A stretch of 62,382 nucleotides of DNA, taken from Kriegella sp965368185 (lineage in GTDB: Bacteria; Bacteroidota; Bacteroidia; Flavobacteriales; Flavobacteriaceae). The first letter of the stretch is position 1, and the number at the start of each line of letters is the position of its first letter. A model generated the notes under the pieces. The model had not been told where the DNA came from. It saw only the letters and a program-made list of their open reading frames with translations, and did not search any database. Below are positions 8,835 to 17,346 of this stretch, piece after piece. Both the position numbers and the translations under genes were made by a program. The stretch is from the NCBI GenBank assembly GCA_965368185.1, contig CBDULZ010000019.1, forward strand, positions 1 to 62,382, given 5' to 3'.

Positions 8835-10079
8835 ATGAGTCCAGAATCCACAACGCACAATTCAAAAAATCGTCAAATAGTGATGATTGGATGCTTTGAT
8901 ACGAAGGGAGAAGATTTCAGCTATCTCTATACTTCCTTAGTACAAAAAGGAGTTGAAGTAGTTTCCGTCAATACTGGGGTATTAGGAACAACAGAACTTT
9001 TTCCTGTTACTTATAAAGCAGAAATGGTTGCTAAAGCCGGTGGATCCGAAATCTCAGTTTTACGGGAGAATAAAGATCGAGGGGTTGCAATCAAAAATAT
9101 GGGTGAGGGTGCCGCTAAAATCATTGCACAGCTTTTTTCTGAAAACCGTATCGACGGAATCATCGGAATGGGCGGAGGTGGAGGCACTTTTATCGCACTG
9201 GAAGCTATGAAAGCACTGCCATTCGGTGTTCCCAAATTGTGTCTGAGTACTGTGGCAACCAAAGATCTTTCAAGTCATATCGGCAGCAAAGATATCACGC
9301 TGATGCCGTCGGTTGTAGACGTGGCAGGCTTGAACCGAATTAGCCGGGTACTGATAAGCCAAGCGGCAGGGGCCATTTGCGGAATGGCAGATACCAAGAT
9401 AACAGAGGTGAAAAAAAGTGCGGGTAGCATCGCCATAAGTGTTTTTGGAAATACGACCCTATGTGTCGATAAATGCTCTGAGCTTTTGAAATCAAAGGGG
9501 TATGAAGTGATGGCATTTCATGCGGTAGGCGTTGGTGGAATGACGATGGAAGCATTGACCCTTGATGGTTGTTTCGATGCGATTCTCGATATTACCACTA
9601 CCGAATTGGCCGATGAACTCTGTGGAGGCATTTGTAGCGCCGGCCCAGACCGTTTAACTGCGGGTTCCCAAAAAGGACTTCCGCAGGTTGTTGTTCCTGG
9701 TTGTTTGGATATGGTGAATTTTGGAGCCTTGCATACGGTACCCACAAGATATAAGAATCGACAACTCTACAGTTGGGCTCCCGATGTTACCCTTATGCGA
9801 ACCAACAAGGAAGAGAATAAAAAACTAGGTGAGCAAATTGCTAAAAAACTAAATGTATCGAGCGCACCGGTAATTATTTTGTTACCCTTGGGCGGAATTT
9901 CGAAAATAGGCGGCAAAGATGAAGTGTTTCACAATCCTGAAATAGATAAGGTTTTGTTCGATGCCATTAAAAGTAATGTAAACCCTTCGATAAGGGTTGT
10001 GGAAGTTCCGGAAAATATAAACACCGTTGCATTTGCAAAAAAGGCGACTGAATTATTGTTAGACAGTATCAAGAAATAA
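8835..10079 (+). CDS. Tm-1-like ATP-binding domain protein (UPF0261)
   Basis: The 414-residue protein begins with a short tail and then QIVMIGCFDTKGEDFSYLY, the start of the UPF0261/Tm-1-like ATP-binding domain. Glycine-rich GIIGMGGGGGTFIALEAM, KLCLSTVATKDLSSHIGSKD and the block CLDMVNFGALHTVP are conserved features of the family. The tomato resistance protein Tm-1 joins this domain to a C-terminal TIM barrel in one chain; here the two parts are separate neighbouring genes, with the barrel 74 bp downstream. The bacterial function is not established. Its place between glycerate kinase and a cupin suggests a small carbon-acid catabolic step. No signal peptide or membrane segment is seen. Confidence 0.9.
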   Translation: MSPESTTHNSKNRQIVMIGCFDTKGEDFSYLYTSLVQKGVEVVSVNTGVLGTTELFPVTYKAEMVAKAGGSEISVLRENKDRGVAIKNMGEGAAKIIAQLFSENRIDGIIGMGGGGGTFIALEAMKALPFGVPKLCLSTVATKDLSSHIGSKDITLMPSVVDVAGLNRISRVLISQAAGAICGMADTKITEVKKSAGSIAISVFGNTTLCVDKCSELLKSKGYEVMAFHAVGVGGMTMEALTLDGCFDAILDITTTELADELCGGICSAGPDRLTAGSQKGLPQVVVPGCLDMVNFGALHTVPTRYKNRQLYSWAPDVTLMRTNKEENKKLGEQIAKKLNVSSAPVIILLPLGGISKIGGKDEVFHNPEIDKVLFDAIKSNVNPSIRVVEVPENINTVAFAKKATELLLDSIKK

Positions 10080-10153
10080 AATAGTGGGTAAGTCGATAAG
10101 ACCCGATTACCAGGAATAAATTAAATAACTAAATATCAAATAAAGAGAATACT

Positions 10154-11014
10154 ATGCCAAATCCATGGACAGGGAAAGGAAACCCTTACACAAAACAAGA
10201 AGTGAGAGATCGTTTGCAAGCCGTTGTAGATCAAAAAAAAGCGATAATCGCTGCAGGTGCAGGCACGGGGATCAGTGCTAAATTCATAGAGAAAGGTGGT
10301 GCTGACCTCCTGATTATTTACAATTCAGGTCGTTTTAGAATGTCGGGGCATGGGTCTACGGCCGGTATGATGGCCTACGGCGATGCGAACGCGGTAGCTA
10401 TGGAGATAGGGGAATTCGAAGTTTTGCCCGTGGTAGAAGAAATTCCCGTGATATGCGGGGTTCATGGTAGTGATCCACGCAGAAGAATGTGGCATTTTTT
10501 GGGAAAGGTCAAAGATATGGGCTTTTCAGGGGTAAACAACTTTCCCACACATTCTATTATCGATGGGCATTTTAGGAATGTTCTGGAAGAAACCGGTATG
10601 AGTTTTCAGAAAGAAGTTGAAATGGTACGTTTGGCTACCAAAATGGATATGTTTTCCATTGTATATGTCGCCAAACCGGAAGAAGCCATTCAAATGGCCG
10701 ATGCAGGTGCCGATGCCATCATAGCGCACGTGGGTACAACCGTCGGTGGTTCTATTGGGGTTACCGGGGCTTCCGTTTCCATGGATGCCGCCCTAGAACG
10801 CACCCAGGCAATCGTAGATGCGGTCAAAAAGGCAAATCACGATACCTTTTTCTTGGCGCATGGGGGGCCGATAAATACACCTGAAGATGTACGCTACACC
10901 TTAGAGCATACCACGGGGTTACATGGTTTTGTGGGTGCATCTTCCTTAGAACGAATGGGGGTGGAAGCATCATTGACCAATCTGACTAAGGAATTCAAAT
11001 CACTAACCCTGTAG
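10154..11014 (+). CDS. Phosphoenolpyruvate hydrolase-like TIM-barrel protein (Tm-1 C-terminal domain family)
   Basis: The 286-residue protein belongs to the TIM-barrel family annotated as 'phosphoenolpyruvate hydrolase family', which equals the C-terminal half of plant Tm-1. Visible blocks are IAAGAGTGISAKFIEKGGAD, YNSGRFRMSGHGS, ICGVHGSDPRRRMWHFL, GVNNFPTHSIIDG and ADAIIAHVGTTVGGSIG, followed by FLAHGGPINTPEDV and GFVGASSLERM. The fold is that of the isocitrate lyase/PEP mutase-like or related barrels, and a hydrolase or lyase acting on a phosphorylated or oxo acid is likely. The true reaction is not known. It lies 74 bp after the Tm-1-like gene and 12 bp before the cupin gene, so all three are almost surely cotranscribed. 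Confidence 0.88.
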   Translation: MPNPWTGKGNPYTKQEVRDRLQAVVDQKKAIIAAGAGTGISAKFIEKGGADLLIIYNSGRFRMSGHGSTAGMMAYGDANAVAMEIGEFEVLPVVEEIPVICGVHGSDPRRRMWHFLGKVKDMGFSGVNNFPTHSIIDGHFRNVLEETGMSFQKEVEMVRLATKMDMFSIVYVAKPEEAIQMADAGADAIIAHVGTTVGGSIGVTGASVSMDAALERTQAIVDAVKKANHDTFFLAHGGPINTPEDVRYTLEHTTGLHGFVGASSLERMGVEASLTNLTKEFKSLTL

Positions 11015-11026
11015 ACCACTCTTAAA

Positions 11027-11443
11027 ATGGCTAAAAACTGGAAGTTTGTCAAGAAAAAGGATATGATGTTCGAAAAAGCCTTCGGACGGGATCACCACTG
11101 GCATTACCACCCCGAAATTATAGAAAAGGCCGACTCTTATATGGTAAAGGTCATAGTGCCCGTGGGTGCCGGGCATGACTTTCATGTGCATCCTGAAATG
11201 CATGAAATCCTTTATATTTTAAAAGGACGTGCAGAACAATGGATTGAAGATGAGATGCAGTTTTTGGAAGAAGGTGATTCGGTATATATCGATGCCGATG
11301 TGGTGCACGCCACATTCAATGCCGGTAAAGACGAGCTTGAGTTTTTAGCGATTTTATCCCCTCCCGACGGATGGGAGGCAGGTACAGTAGATGTAAGTGG
11401 AAAGGAACCTTACGCAAGTTATCGATCTCAAAAAGAGGGATGA
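11027..11443 (+). CDS. Small cupin protein
   Basis: This 138-residue single-domain cupin has the metal-binding first motif DFHVHPEMHEILYILKG and the second motif DSVYIDADVVHATFNAG. The His-x-His, Glu and late His ligands are all present. It lacks a signal peptide. Proteins of this size act as isomerases, dioxygenases, decarboxylases or sensors. Here it follows the TIM-barrel gene by 12 bp and precedes an exported dehydrogenase by 50 bp, so a role in handling the same small acid or sugar is likely, but no specific reaction can be read from the sequence. Confidence 0.85.
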   Translation: MAKNWKFVKKKDMMFEKAFGRDHHWHYHPEIIEKADSYMVKVIVPVGAGHDFHVHPEMHEILYILKGRAEQWIEDEMQFLEEGDSVYIDADVVHATFNAGKDELEFLAILSPPDGWEAGTVDVSGKEPYASYRSQKEG

Positions 11444-11493
11444 ACTAGGAGGACTGATGATTCCAAGTATTCCTAAAATAAAAAAATCAAATA

Positions 11494-14208
11494 ATGAAAA
11501 AATCACAGTTGCACATCTCACTGGCGCTTAGTGCGCTGGTCTTTATTTCTGCGTGTTCAAGAGAAAAGGCACCGCCTCCCGTCTTGACCTACACCGAGGG
11601 AACACCGCGGGTTCAAATACCGTTGAGTCCGGAAGATTCGCAAAAACACATTCAACTCCCCGAAGGTTTTACCGCCGAGTTGTTTGCTGCCGAACCGAAC
11701 ATTATCAACCCGATTGCTTTTACTTGGGATGAAAGGGGAAGACTCTGGGTGGTACAGTCGAAAGATTACCCCCATGGTTTAAGTAATGACGTTGGCGGTG
11801 ATCGTATTACCATTTGTGAAGATACCGATGGTGATGGAGAGGCCGACAAGTTTACCGATTTTGCGACCGATCAAAGTCTTTCGACAGGAATAACCGTGGT
11901 CAAAGGAGGAGTCATTGTAGCCCAAGCGCCAGAGATGGTATTTTTAGAAGATAGCGACGGTGATGATAAAATGGACAAACGCACGGTGCTCTTTGACGGG
12001 TTCGGTACTTTTGATACGCATGCCGGTCCTTCCAGTTTGCGGTATGGTCTCGATAATGCGATTTGGGGGTCCGTAGGGTATTCAGGTTTTGAAAATCAAT
12101 TCAACGGAGCTCCCGTTAATTTTAAAATGGGGGTGTATCGTTTCGGAAAAGACGGCTCTTTTTTAGAACCCGTAGGTCAATTTAATAACAACACTTGGGG
12201 ATTGGGGTTTAACGAAAACTTCGAAATTTTCGGGTCTACGGCAAACAACAACCATTGTTGTTACGTGGGTATCCCCCTGAAACATTATGAATATTTGGGA
12301 AAAATGCCCTCGTGGGCGCAAAATGCCGATTTCATTCAAGGGCATTATGAAATAGCTCCGGTAGATACCATTCCGTTGCAACAGGTTGATGTTCGGGGAG
12401 GCTATACGGCTGCTGCGGGAGCCAATTTTTACACGGCACGAAACTATCCCGAGCAATACCAAAATCAAATGTATGTTAGCGAACCAACAGGTCATTTGGT
12501 GCATATCGCAAAAATAATTAAAGATGGAGCAGGCTATAAAGAGGTGGACGGCGGCAACATTTTTGCCAGTACTGATGCATGGACGGCTCCCGTATTTGCA
12601 GAAACCGGTCCCGATGGTAACATTTGGGTAGCCGATTGGTATAACCCTGTAATTCAGCATAATCCTGATAAGCGAGGAATGGATAACCAAATATGGAATG
12701 CCGATAAAGGGGAAGGAAATGCCCATATTAATAAACTTCGGGACTATGGCCACGGTCGTATCTACATCATAAGATATAAGGATGCCGATGAATCGGAAAT
12801 CGAAAACTTGACAAGGGATGATGATGAGACATTGCTGGCGGCATTGCAAAGTGATAATATGTTCTGGCGAACTACCGCGCAGCGCCTAATCGTAGAAGAT
12901 AAAAGAGTAGCACTGATTCCCGAACTTATTGCAGTGGCCCAAGATGACACCAAAACCGATAAGAATGGTCTGAACACCAGTTCCTTGCACGCACTATGGA
13001 CACTCGATGGGCTAGGGGCGTTAAAGGGTACTAATGCTGCGGCCGATGCGGCAGTTGTGAAAGCGTTGGCAAGCAGCTCTTATGCGGTTAAAAGAGCGGC
13101 GATTTCGTTATTACCCGAAACCGTAGAAGGAAGTGCGCTTTTGGCAAAATCAGGACTTTTAACCGATGCCGACATTCAAGTACGATTAGCAGCGGTTTTG
13201 AAGGCGGCAGAATTGCCTGAGTCAGGTGAACTGTATACTGAGATGGAAAAAGTATCCAAAGACCCTTCCACTGTTGATGACAAGTGGTTAAAGGCCGCTA
13301 CGAAAATCTATTTTAGAGAGCTTGACTATGAAACCGTCACTGCGGCTTCGGTTGAAATTTTAGTGCCTTCCGCAGAAGAAAAGAAATCAGTATGGAGTTA
13401 TTCCGAAGAGAAACCTGCCGATGATTGGGCGTCGACCACTTTTAACGATAGCTCATGGGCGAAGGGGGAAGCTCTTTTTGGCAGTACGAACACAGCGGAA
13501 AACAGGACCAAATGGACTTCAAAGGACATATGGCTGCGTCGTACGGTGAATATTGATGAAGAATTGACAGAGCCGGTACTCAAAATTTCCCACGACGATG
13601 ATTACGAGGTATTTGTAAACGGCGTGCTCTTGATGGAAGAAAAAGGAGCAAGTGGAGGTTATAAATATTTAAGGCTCAGCGAAGAAAAAGGAAAGTTGTT
13701 TAAAAAAGGCAACAACGTAATTGCGGTACATTGCCGAAATACAGGCGGGGAGCAATATATTGACCTTGGTATTGGAAAAATCGGAAAAGTTAAGGCCGAT
13801 GTAACAGTATCATTGAATACGGTCAGTCAAGAAATGGCTTTTGATAAAAAAATCTTACATGCCCAAGCCGGTCAAACCATCGAGATAAAACTGAACAACA
13901 AAGATCAAATGCCCCATAACCTTGTGGTCGTGCAAAAGGGTAGTTTGGAATTTTTTGGTCCTGTAGTCGATAGTTTTGTGACCAAACCCGAAGCTGAAGG
14001 GATGGGATACGTGCCCAATTCGAGATATGTTTTGGGTGCAACGGAAATGTTGGGTCCGGGTGAATCGGGATCGGTAATTATCAAACTACCTGATACTCCG
14101 GGTCGATATCCTTTTGTTTGTACGTTTCCTGGGCATTGGCGTTTAATGCAAGGCGAAATTATAGTAACCGCCCCAGACTCGGATGGTTCAGGCGATACCG
14201 ATGTTTAG
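11494..14208 (+). CDS. Lipoprotein with PVC-type dehydrogenase, jelly-roll and C-terminal cupredoxin
   Basis: The 904-residue lipoprotein has a signal ending in ISACSREK. Residues ~50-430 form the 'putative membrane-bound dehydrogenase' propeller (LPEGFTAELFAAEPNIINPIA, DGNIWVADWYNPV). Helical HEAT-like repeats follow to ~620. Residues ~625-770 look like a galactose-binding-like jelly roll (WLRRTVNI, VFVNGVLL, NNVIAVHCRNTGG). The C-terminus is an azurin-like cupredoxin with copper ligands His in MPHNLVV and Cys, His and Met in FVCTFPGHWRLMQG. In the homologue at 1126-3996 the copper domain is at the N-terminus instead. It probably oxidises a sugar or polyol in the periplasm. The substrate is unknown. 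An aggggagg-like ribosome site lies upstream within the 50 bp gap. Confidence 0.87.
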   Translation: MKKSQLHISLALSALVFISACSREKAPPPVLTYTEGTPRVQIPLSPEDSQKHIQLPEGFTAELFAAEPNIINPIAFTWDERGRLWVVQSKDYPHGLSNDVGGDRITICEDTDGDGEADKFTDFATDQSLSTGITVVKGGVIVAQAPEMVFLEDSDGDDKMDKRTVLFDGFGTFDTHAGPSSLRYGLDNAIWGSVGYSGFENQFNGAPVNFKMGVYRFGKDGSFLEPVGQFNNNTWGLGFNENFEIFGSTANNNHCCYVGIPLKHYEYLGKMPSWAQNADFIQGHYEIAPVDTIPLQQVDVRGGYTAAAGANFYTARNYPEQYQNQMYVSEPTGHLVHIAKIIKDGAGYKEVDGGNIFASTDAWTAPVFAETGPDGNIWVADWYNPVIQHNPDKRGMDNQIWNADKGEGNAHINKLRDYGHGRIYIIRYKDADESEIENLTRDDDETLLAALQSDNMFWRTTAQRLIVEDKRVALIPELIAVAQDDTKTDKNGLNTSSLHALWTLDGLGALKGTNAAADAAVVKALASSSYAVKRAAISLLPETVEGSALLAKSGLLTDADIQVRLAAVLKAAELPESGELYTEMEKVSKDPSTVDDKWLKAATKIYFRELDYETVTAASVEILVPSAEEKKSVWSYSEEKPADDWASTTFNDSSWAKGEALFGSTNTAENRTKWTSKDIWLRRTVNIDEELTEPVLKISHDDDYEVFVNGVLLMEEKGASGGYKYLRLSEEKGKLFKKGNNVIAVHCRNTGGEQYIDLGIGKIGKVKADVTVSLNTVSQEMAFDKKILHAQAGQTIEIKLNNKDQMPHNLVVVQKGSLEFFGPVVDSFVTKPEAEGMGYVPNSRYVLGATEMLGPGESGSVIIKLPDTPGRYPFVCTFPGHWRLMQGEIIVTAPDSDGSGDTDV

Positions 14209-14260
14209 ATACAATTGAAATTACGCTAGAAAACATTATAGAACAGTAAATAAGTATAAA

Positions 14261-15022
14261 ATGAAGAAAATAACGTTTGTATTGGCGGTATTGGGGATGG
14301 CAGTTGGATGTAAGTCCCCAAAATTACCGCAAGCTTATAAAACGGATAAATCAGCAGGCCATTTTGTAGCCGTTAAAAAAAATGCCCTTAAGATTGCCGT
14401 GACAGGTGGTGGCGGTTCCCATGATTTTCTTAAATTCTTTGGTATAGCCGATGGGGAAATCTTAAGTGAAAACGGAAGCAATACCGTAATTTATACCGAA
14501 GATGTTGAGGAAATGGGCGCTTTAGTGCCCGCGGTAGATGTGTTAATGCTAACAAATAATCAACCATTGGACGGTACGGCAAAAAGCGCCATTTTCTCCC
14601 AAGTCAATAGCGGAAAACTGAACATGTTGATTTATCATCCCAGTACCTGGTATAATTGGGAAGATTGGCCGGAGTACAACAAACAATTGGTTGGTGGGGG
14701 TTCACGCTCGCACGAAAAGCTACAGGAATTTGAGGTTATCGTATCTAAGCCTAACCACCCCATAATGAAAGATGTTCCTGCCAAGTTTAGAATCGTCGAT
14801 GAGCTATACCGTTGGGAAAAAGATCCCAATGGTACCGATATTGAAGTGTTGGCCGTAGGCAAAGGTCTGGAATCGGGTGAAGAGTTTCCCGTTGTGTGGA
14901 TTGTAAAACACCCCAAAGCCAAAATTATCGGGAACACCTTGGGGCATGATGAACGGGCTCACGGCCTTAAAGCGTATCAGACACTACTTAAAAACAGTTT
15001 GGACTGGGTTAAAAAAAAGTAG
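14261..15022 (+). CDS. ThuA-like lipoprotein
   Basis: This 253-residue protein starts with a lipoprotein signal ending MAVGCKSP. The body matches the ThuA family, a class I glutamine-amidotransferase-like fold: KIAVTGGGGSHDFLKFF, the central VDVLMLTNNQPLD, a LIYHPSTWYNW segment, and late NHPIMKDVPAKFRI, VDELYRWE, VWIVKHPKAKIIGNTLGHD. ThuA proteins are linked with trehalose and other sugar use and, in Planctomycetes and Bacteroidota, often sit beside PVC-type dehydrogenases and Gfo/Idh enzymes, as here. The enzymatic role is uncertain. It is the last gene of the run that begins with glycerate kinase. Confidence 0.87.
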   Translation: MKKITFVLAVLGMAVGCKSPKLPQAYKTDKSAGHFVAVKKNALKIAVTGGGGSHDFLKFFGIADGEILSENGSNTVIYTEDVEEMGALVPAVDVLMLTNNQPLDGTAKSAIFSQVNSGKLNMLIYHPSTWYNWEDWPEYNKQLVGGGSRSHEKLQEFEVIVSKPNHPIMKDVPAKFRIVDELYRWEKDPNGTDIEVLAVGKGLESGEEFPVVWIVKHPKAKIIGNTLGHDERAHGLKAYQTLLKNSLDWVKKK

Positions 15023-15094
15023 GGGAAGCTGTTAAATAGTTAAGTACAATCCCCAAAATTATTAAACTACATCAATAGTAATAATATTGGTGTT

Positions 15095-15358
15095 ATGGGA
15101 GTAGTTAGAAAATCGATTACGTTTACAGAACAACAGGATGATTGGATAAAGAAACAGATAGAACAAATAGAACAAGGAGACTTCACGAACGATAGAGAAT
15201 ATATAAGGCATTTAGTGAGAACACATCAGGCCAGTCACCAAAACCTTATCGAATTGGAAATGGCACTCGAAGAAGGGTTAATGAGTGGAGTGAGTGATAA
15301 AAGCGTTGAAGATATTTGGAAAGAAGCGGAATTACGATACGGCAAAAAGAATGGCTAA
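15095..15358 (+). CDS. parD: Ribbon-helix-helix antitoxin (ParD-like)
   Basis: The 87-residue protein has the ParD/CopG layout: an N-terminal DNA-binding ribbon (RKSITFTEQQDDWI), followed by the helices around GDFTNDREYIRHLVR and a negatively charged C-terminal tail (LEMALEEGLMSG) that would bind the toxin. It overlaps the toxin frame by 8 bp, typical of translationally coupled type II pairs in which the antitoxin comes first and represses the operon. No operator repeat was obvious in the 72 bp upstream. Confidence 0.87.
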   Translation: MGVVRKSITFTEQQDDWIKKQIEQIEQGDFTNDREYIRHLVRTHQASHQNLIELEMALEEGLMSGVSDKSVEDIWKEAELRYGKKNG

Positions 15359-15542
15359 ATACCTTCTCAGTAAGAGTGCTGTAGCGGATATCGAAAAAAT
15401 TGCCGATTACACTATTTCGAATTTTGGATTGAACCAAGCTCGTTTATATAGAGGTGGTCTTATTTCTTTTTTTCAATACTTGACCGAACGACCGGAGATC
15501 GGTAGACCTTATTCGGCTACTTTTGATATTTGGAACATATGA
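15351..15542 (+). CDS. parE: Short ParE-family toxin, probably truncated
   Basis: The ATG at 15351 lies inside the end of the antitoxin gene. The 63 residues read MAKYLLSKSAVADIEKIADY, then FQYLTERPEIGRPY, which is the N-terminal half of the ParE/RelE fold. ParE proteins usually have 90-100 residues and end with a strand carrying the RILHxxMD-like motif. That part is missing here, and the frame ends with FDIWNI and a stop. The following 120 bp show no continuation in any frame that resembles the missing strand. It is therefore likely an inactive toxin remnant beside an intact antitoxin. Confidence 0.75.
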   Translation: MAKYLLSKSAVADIEKIADYTISNFGLNQARLYRGGLISFFQYLTERPEIGRPYSATFDIWNI

Positions 15543-15668
15543 TGCTCATTGGTATGGGTTGCCTCCTTTTTATTTTAGCAGCTGTCTTGGCCGATAGTAA
15601 ACTTTCAAAGTCTAAATAAACGATGACCCTGATGTTACTTTTCGAGCAGTGAAAATCCCGGTGACACG

Positions 15669-17135
15669 CTATAATCGGTCCGTATTAAAAGGTGATGTCG
15701 GTACGTCACCTTTTATTTTTTTATCCACAACTTCCTTTAATTCTTGAATAATATGGGTATAGTCTGGGTTTAAAGCAAGGTTGTTAAATTCTTGTGGGTC
15801 TTTAGAATGATCGTACAGTTCGGTTCCAAGTTCACCTTTGTTCCAATCCGTATAACGCCATCTATCGGTTCTTAGGCTTCTTCCCATAAATGGATTGCCA
15901 TCGCCGGGTCTAAGTATTTGGGTAAAAGCAGTTCCTTCCCATTTTTGCTTCGGATTATCGAGTAGGGGAACCAAATTTCGGCCATCTTGTTCCCCGTGAA
16001 TCTTTAAATTGCAAAGTGCCGCAATGGTCGGATAGATATCGACGAATTCTACGATTTGGTCACTTTTTGATCCGTTCCCTTTGGCATTTGGGTTATATAT
16101 AATCAAAGGTGCCTGGGCCGATTCTTCAAAAAGGGTGCGTTTCTGCCAAATTCCGTTATGCTCTCCCAGGTGATAGCCATGGTCGCTCCATAAAACAATT
16201 ATAGTATTTTCAAGAAGACCCTCTTCGGTAAGGGTATCCAAAATTTTTCCAATCTGTGCGTCGACAAAAGATACACTGGCATAATAGGCTTGCATGGCTT
16301 CCAAACAGATGGCTTCGCTTAACCCGTAATTGGAAATAGGATTGTTATGTGCAAAAGCGGCAGCAGGAATATCAATTCTGTCATCGGCGGGAAAAGTGGG
16401 TAATTGCAATGAATCGATCGGGTATAGGTCGAAATAACGTTTTGGAGCTACATACGGTGTGTGGGGTCTAAAAAAACCGACACCCAGAAAAAAGGGGTTA
16501 TCTTTCTTTTTTTTGAGCAATTCAATCGCGATATCAGTGGTCATACCGTCTGTTTGTTCCGCATCTTTTCCATCGGCCTTTAACCAGCTGAGCGCCGCAC
16601 TTATCTTTTTATGGGGTTCTGCATTGGTAATTAGGTTTTCTTCTTGAGTGTCTCGACCCTTGGGGTTAAAAACTTCGTCCCATGATTTGGGGTCGTCCAA
16701 GCCATTGGTGCCAATGCATGCGGGTACATCGTAGTGGTAGAGTTTGCCAACTCTTCCAGCCCACCAACCGTTTTGTCGGAAAAGCTGGGGAAGAGTAACG
16801 ACGTCAGGTACTTCGTCTCGAAAATGTCGGTCTAAATCATATACTTTGATTACATCAGGGCGCAACCCCGTAAGCACCGAGGCCCGGGTCGGGTTGCACA
16901 AAGGAAGTTGGCAATACGCATTGTTGAATTGAACACCCATTGCTGCTAATCGGTCGAAATTTGGGGTCTTGGCAATGGTATTACCGTAACTACTCACTTT
17001 TGAGGCAAGATCGTCAACGGCAATGAATAGAATATTCGGTCTGTTGTCTGTTGCAGTTTGGCACCCCGTTGATAGTATGGTACACACTACAATCAACACG
17101 ATAAGTTGCAATCTTTTATTCAAATCTAAAGTCAT
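15669..17135 (-). CDS. Iduronate-2-sulfatase-like sulfatase lipoprotein
   Basis: The 488-residue protein has a lipoprotein signal ending LSTGCQTA. The formylglycine motif is C80-N-P-T-R84 in LPLCNPTRASVLTGLRPD. Other sulfatase blocks are NILFIAVDDLASKVSSYG, GKLYHYD, GVGFFRPHTPY (typical for the iduronate-2-sulfatase branch), VLWSDHGYHLGEHN and WQKRTLFEESAQAPLI. It would cleave sulfate from a sulfated polysaccharide fragment in the periplasm or at the surface. It is monocistronic, convergent with the toxin-antitoxin pair and divergent from the YihY gene. Confidence 0.93.
   Translation of the reverse strand: MTLDLNKRLQLIVLIVVCTILSTGCQTATDNRPNILFIAVDDLASKVSSYGNTIAKTPNFDRLAAMGVQFNNAYCQLPLCNPTRASVLTGLRPDVIKVYDLDRHFRDEVPDVVTLPQLFRQNGWWAGRVGKLYHYDVPACIGTNGLDDPKSWDEVFNPKGRDTQEENLITNAEPHKKISAALSWLKADGKDAEQTDGMTTDIAIELLKKKKDNPFFLGVGFFRPHTPYVAPKRYFDLYPIDSLQLPTFPADDRIDIPAAAFAHNNPISNYGLSEAICLEAMQAYYASVSFVDAQIGKILDTLTEEGLLENTIIVLWSDHGYHLGEHNGIWQKRTLFEESAQAPLIIYNPNAKGNGSKSDQIVEFVDIYPTIAALCNLKIHGEQDGRNLVPLLDNPKQKWEGTAFTQILRPGDGNPFMGRSLRTDRWRYTDWNKGELGTELYDHSKDPQEFNNLALNPDYTHIIQELKEVVDKKIKGDVPTSPFNTDRL
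15687..15721 (+). terminator. Rho-independent terminator inside the end of the convergent sulfatase gene
   Basis: The plus strand has an 11 bp stem (aaaaggtgatg / cgtcacctttt with one G-T pair) around a 6-base loop, followed by ATTTTTTT. It would stop transcription of the toxin-antitoxin operon. It lies within the last codons of the minus-strand sulfatase, so the coding sequence and the terminator share bases. Confidence 0.7.
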
Positions 17136-17346
17136 GGTTGCTATTTAAGCGGTAAGATAGAACTTTTTCAAAAGGTCAATTCGCAGATTTTGCAAGAACT
17201 AAATGATGAGCCTAAGAAAAATTTTGGTGCTAGTTGCAAATTTCGGACAGCCCGTATGAGATACTACTTTTATTACGGACAATAATTATCGCAATGCGAT
17301 TAAAATAATAGGGAGGGACCTGTACATTTAGGAAAAATCTATAGTT

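Noticed and set aside
12163..12849. 228-residue open frame antisense to the dehydrogenase gene
   Set aside because: It is a shadow of the 904-residue lipoprotein in the opposite strand; the translated sequence has atypical composition and no domain.
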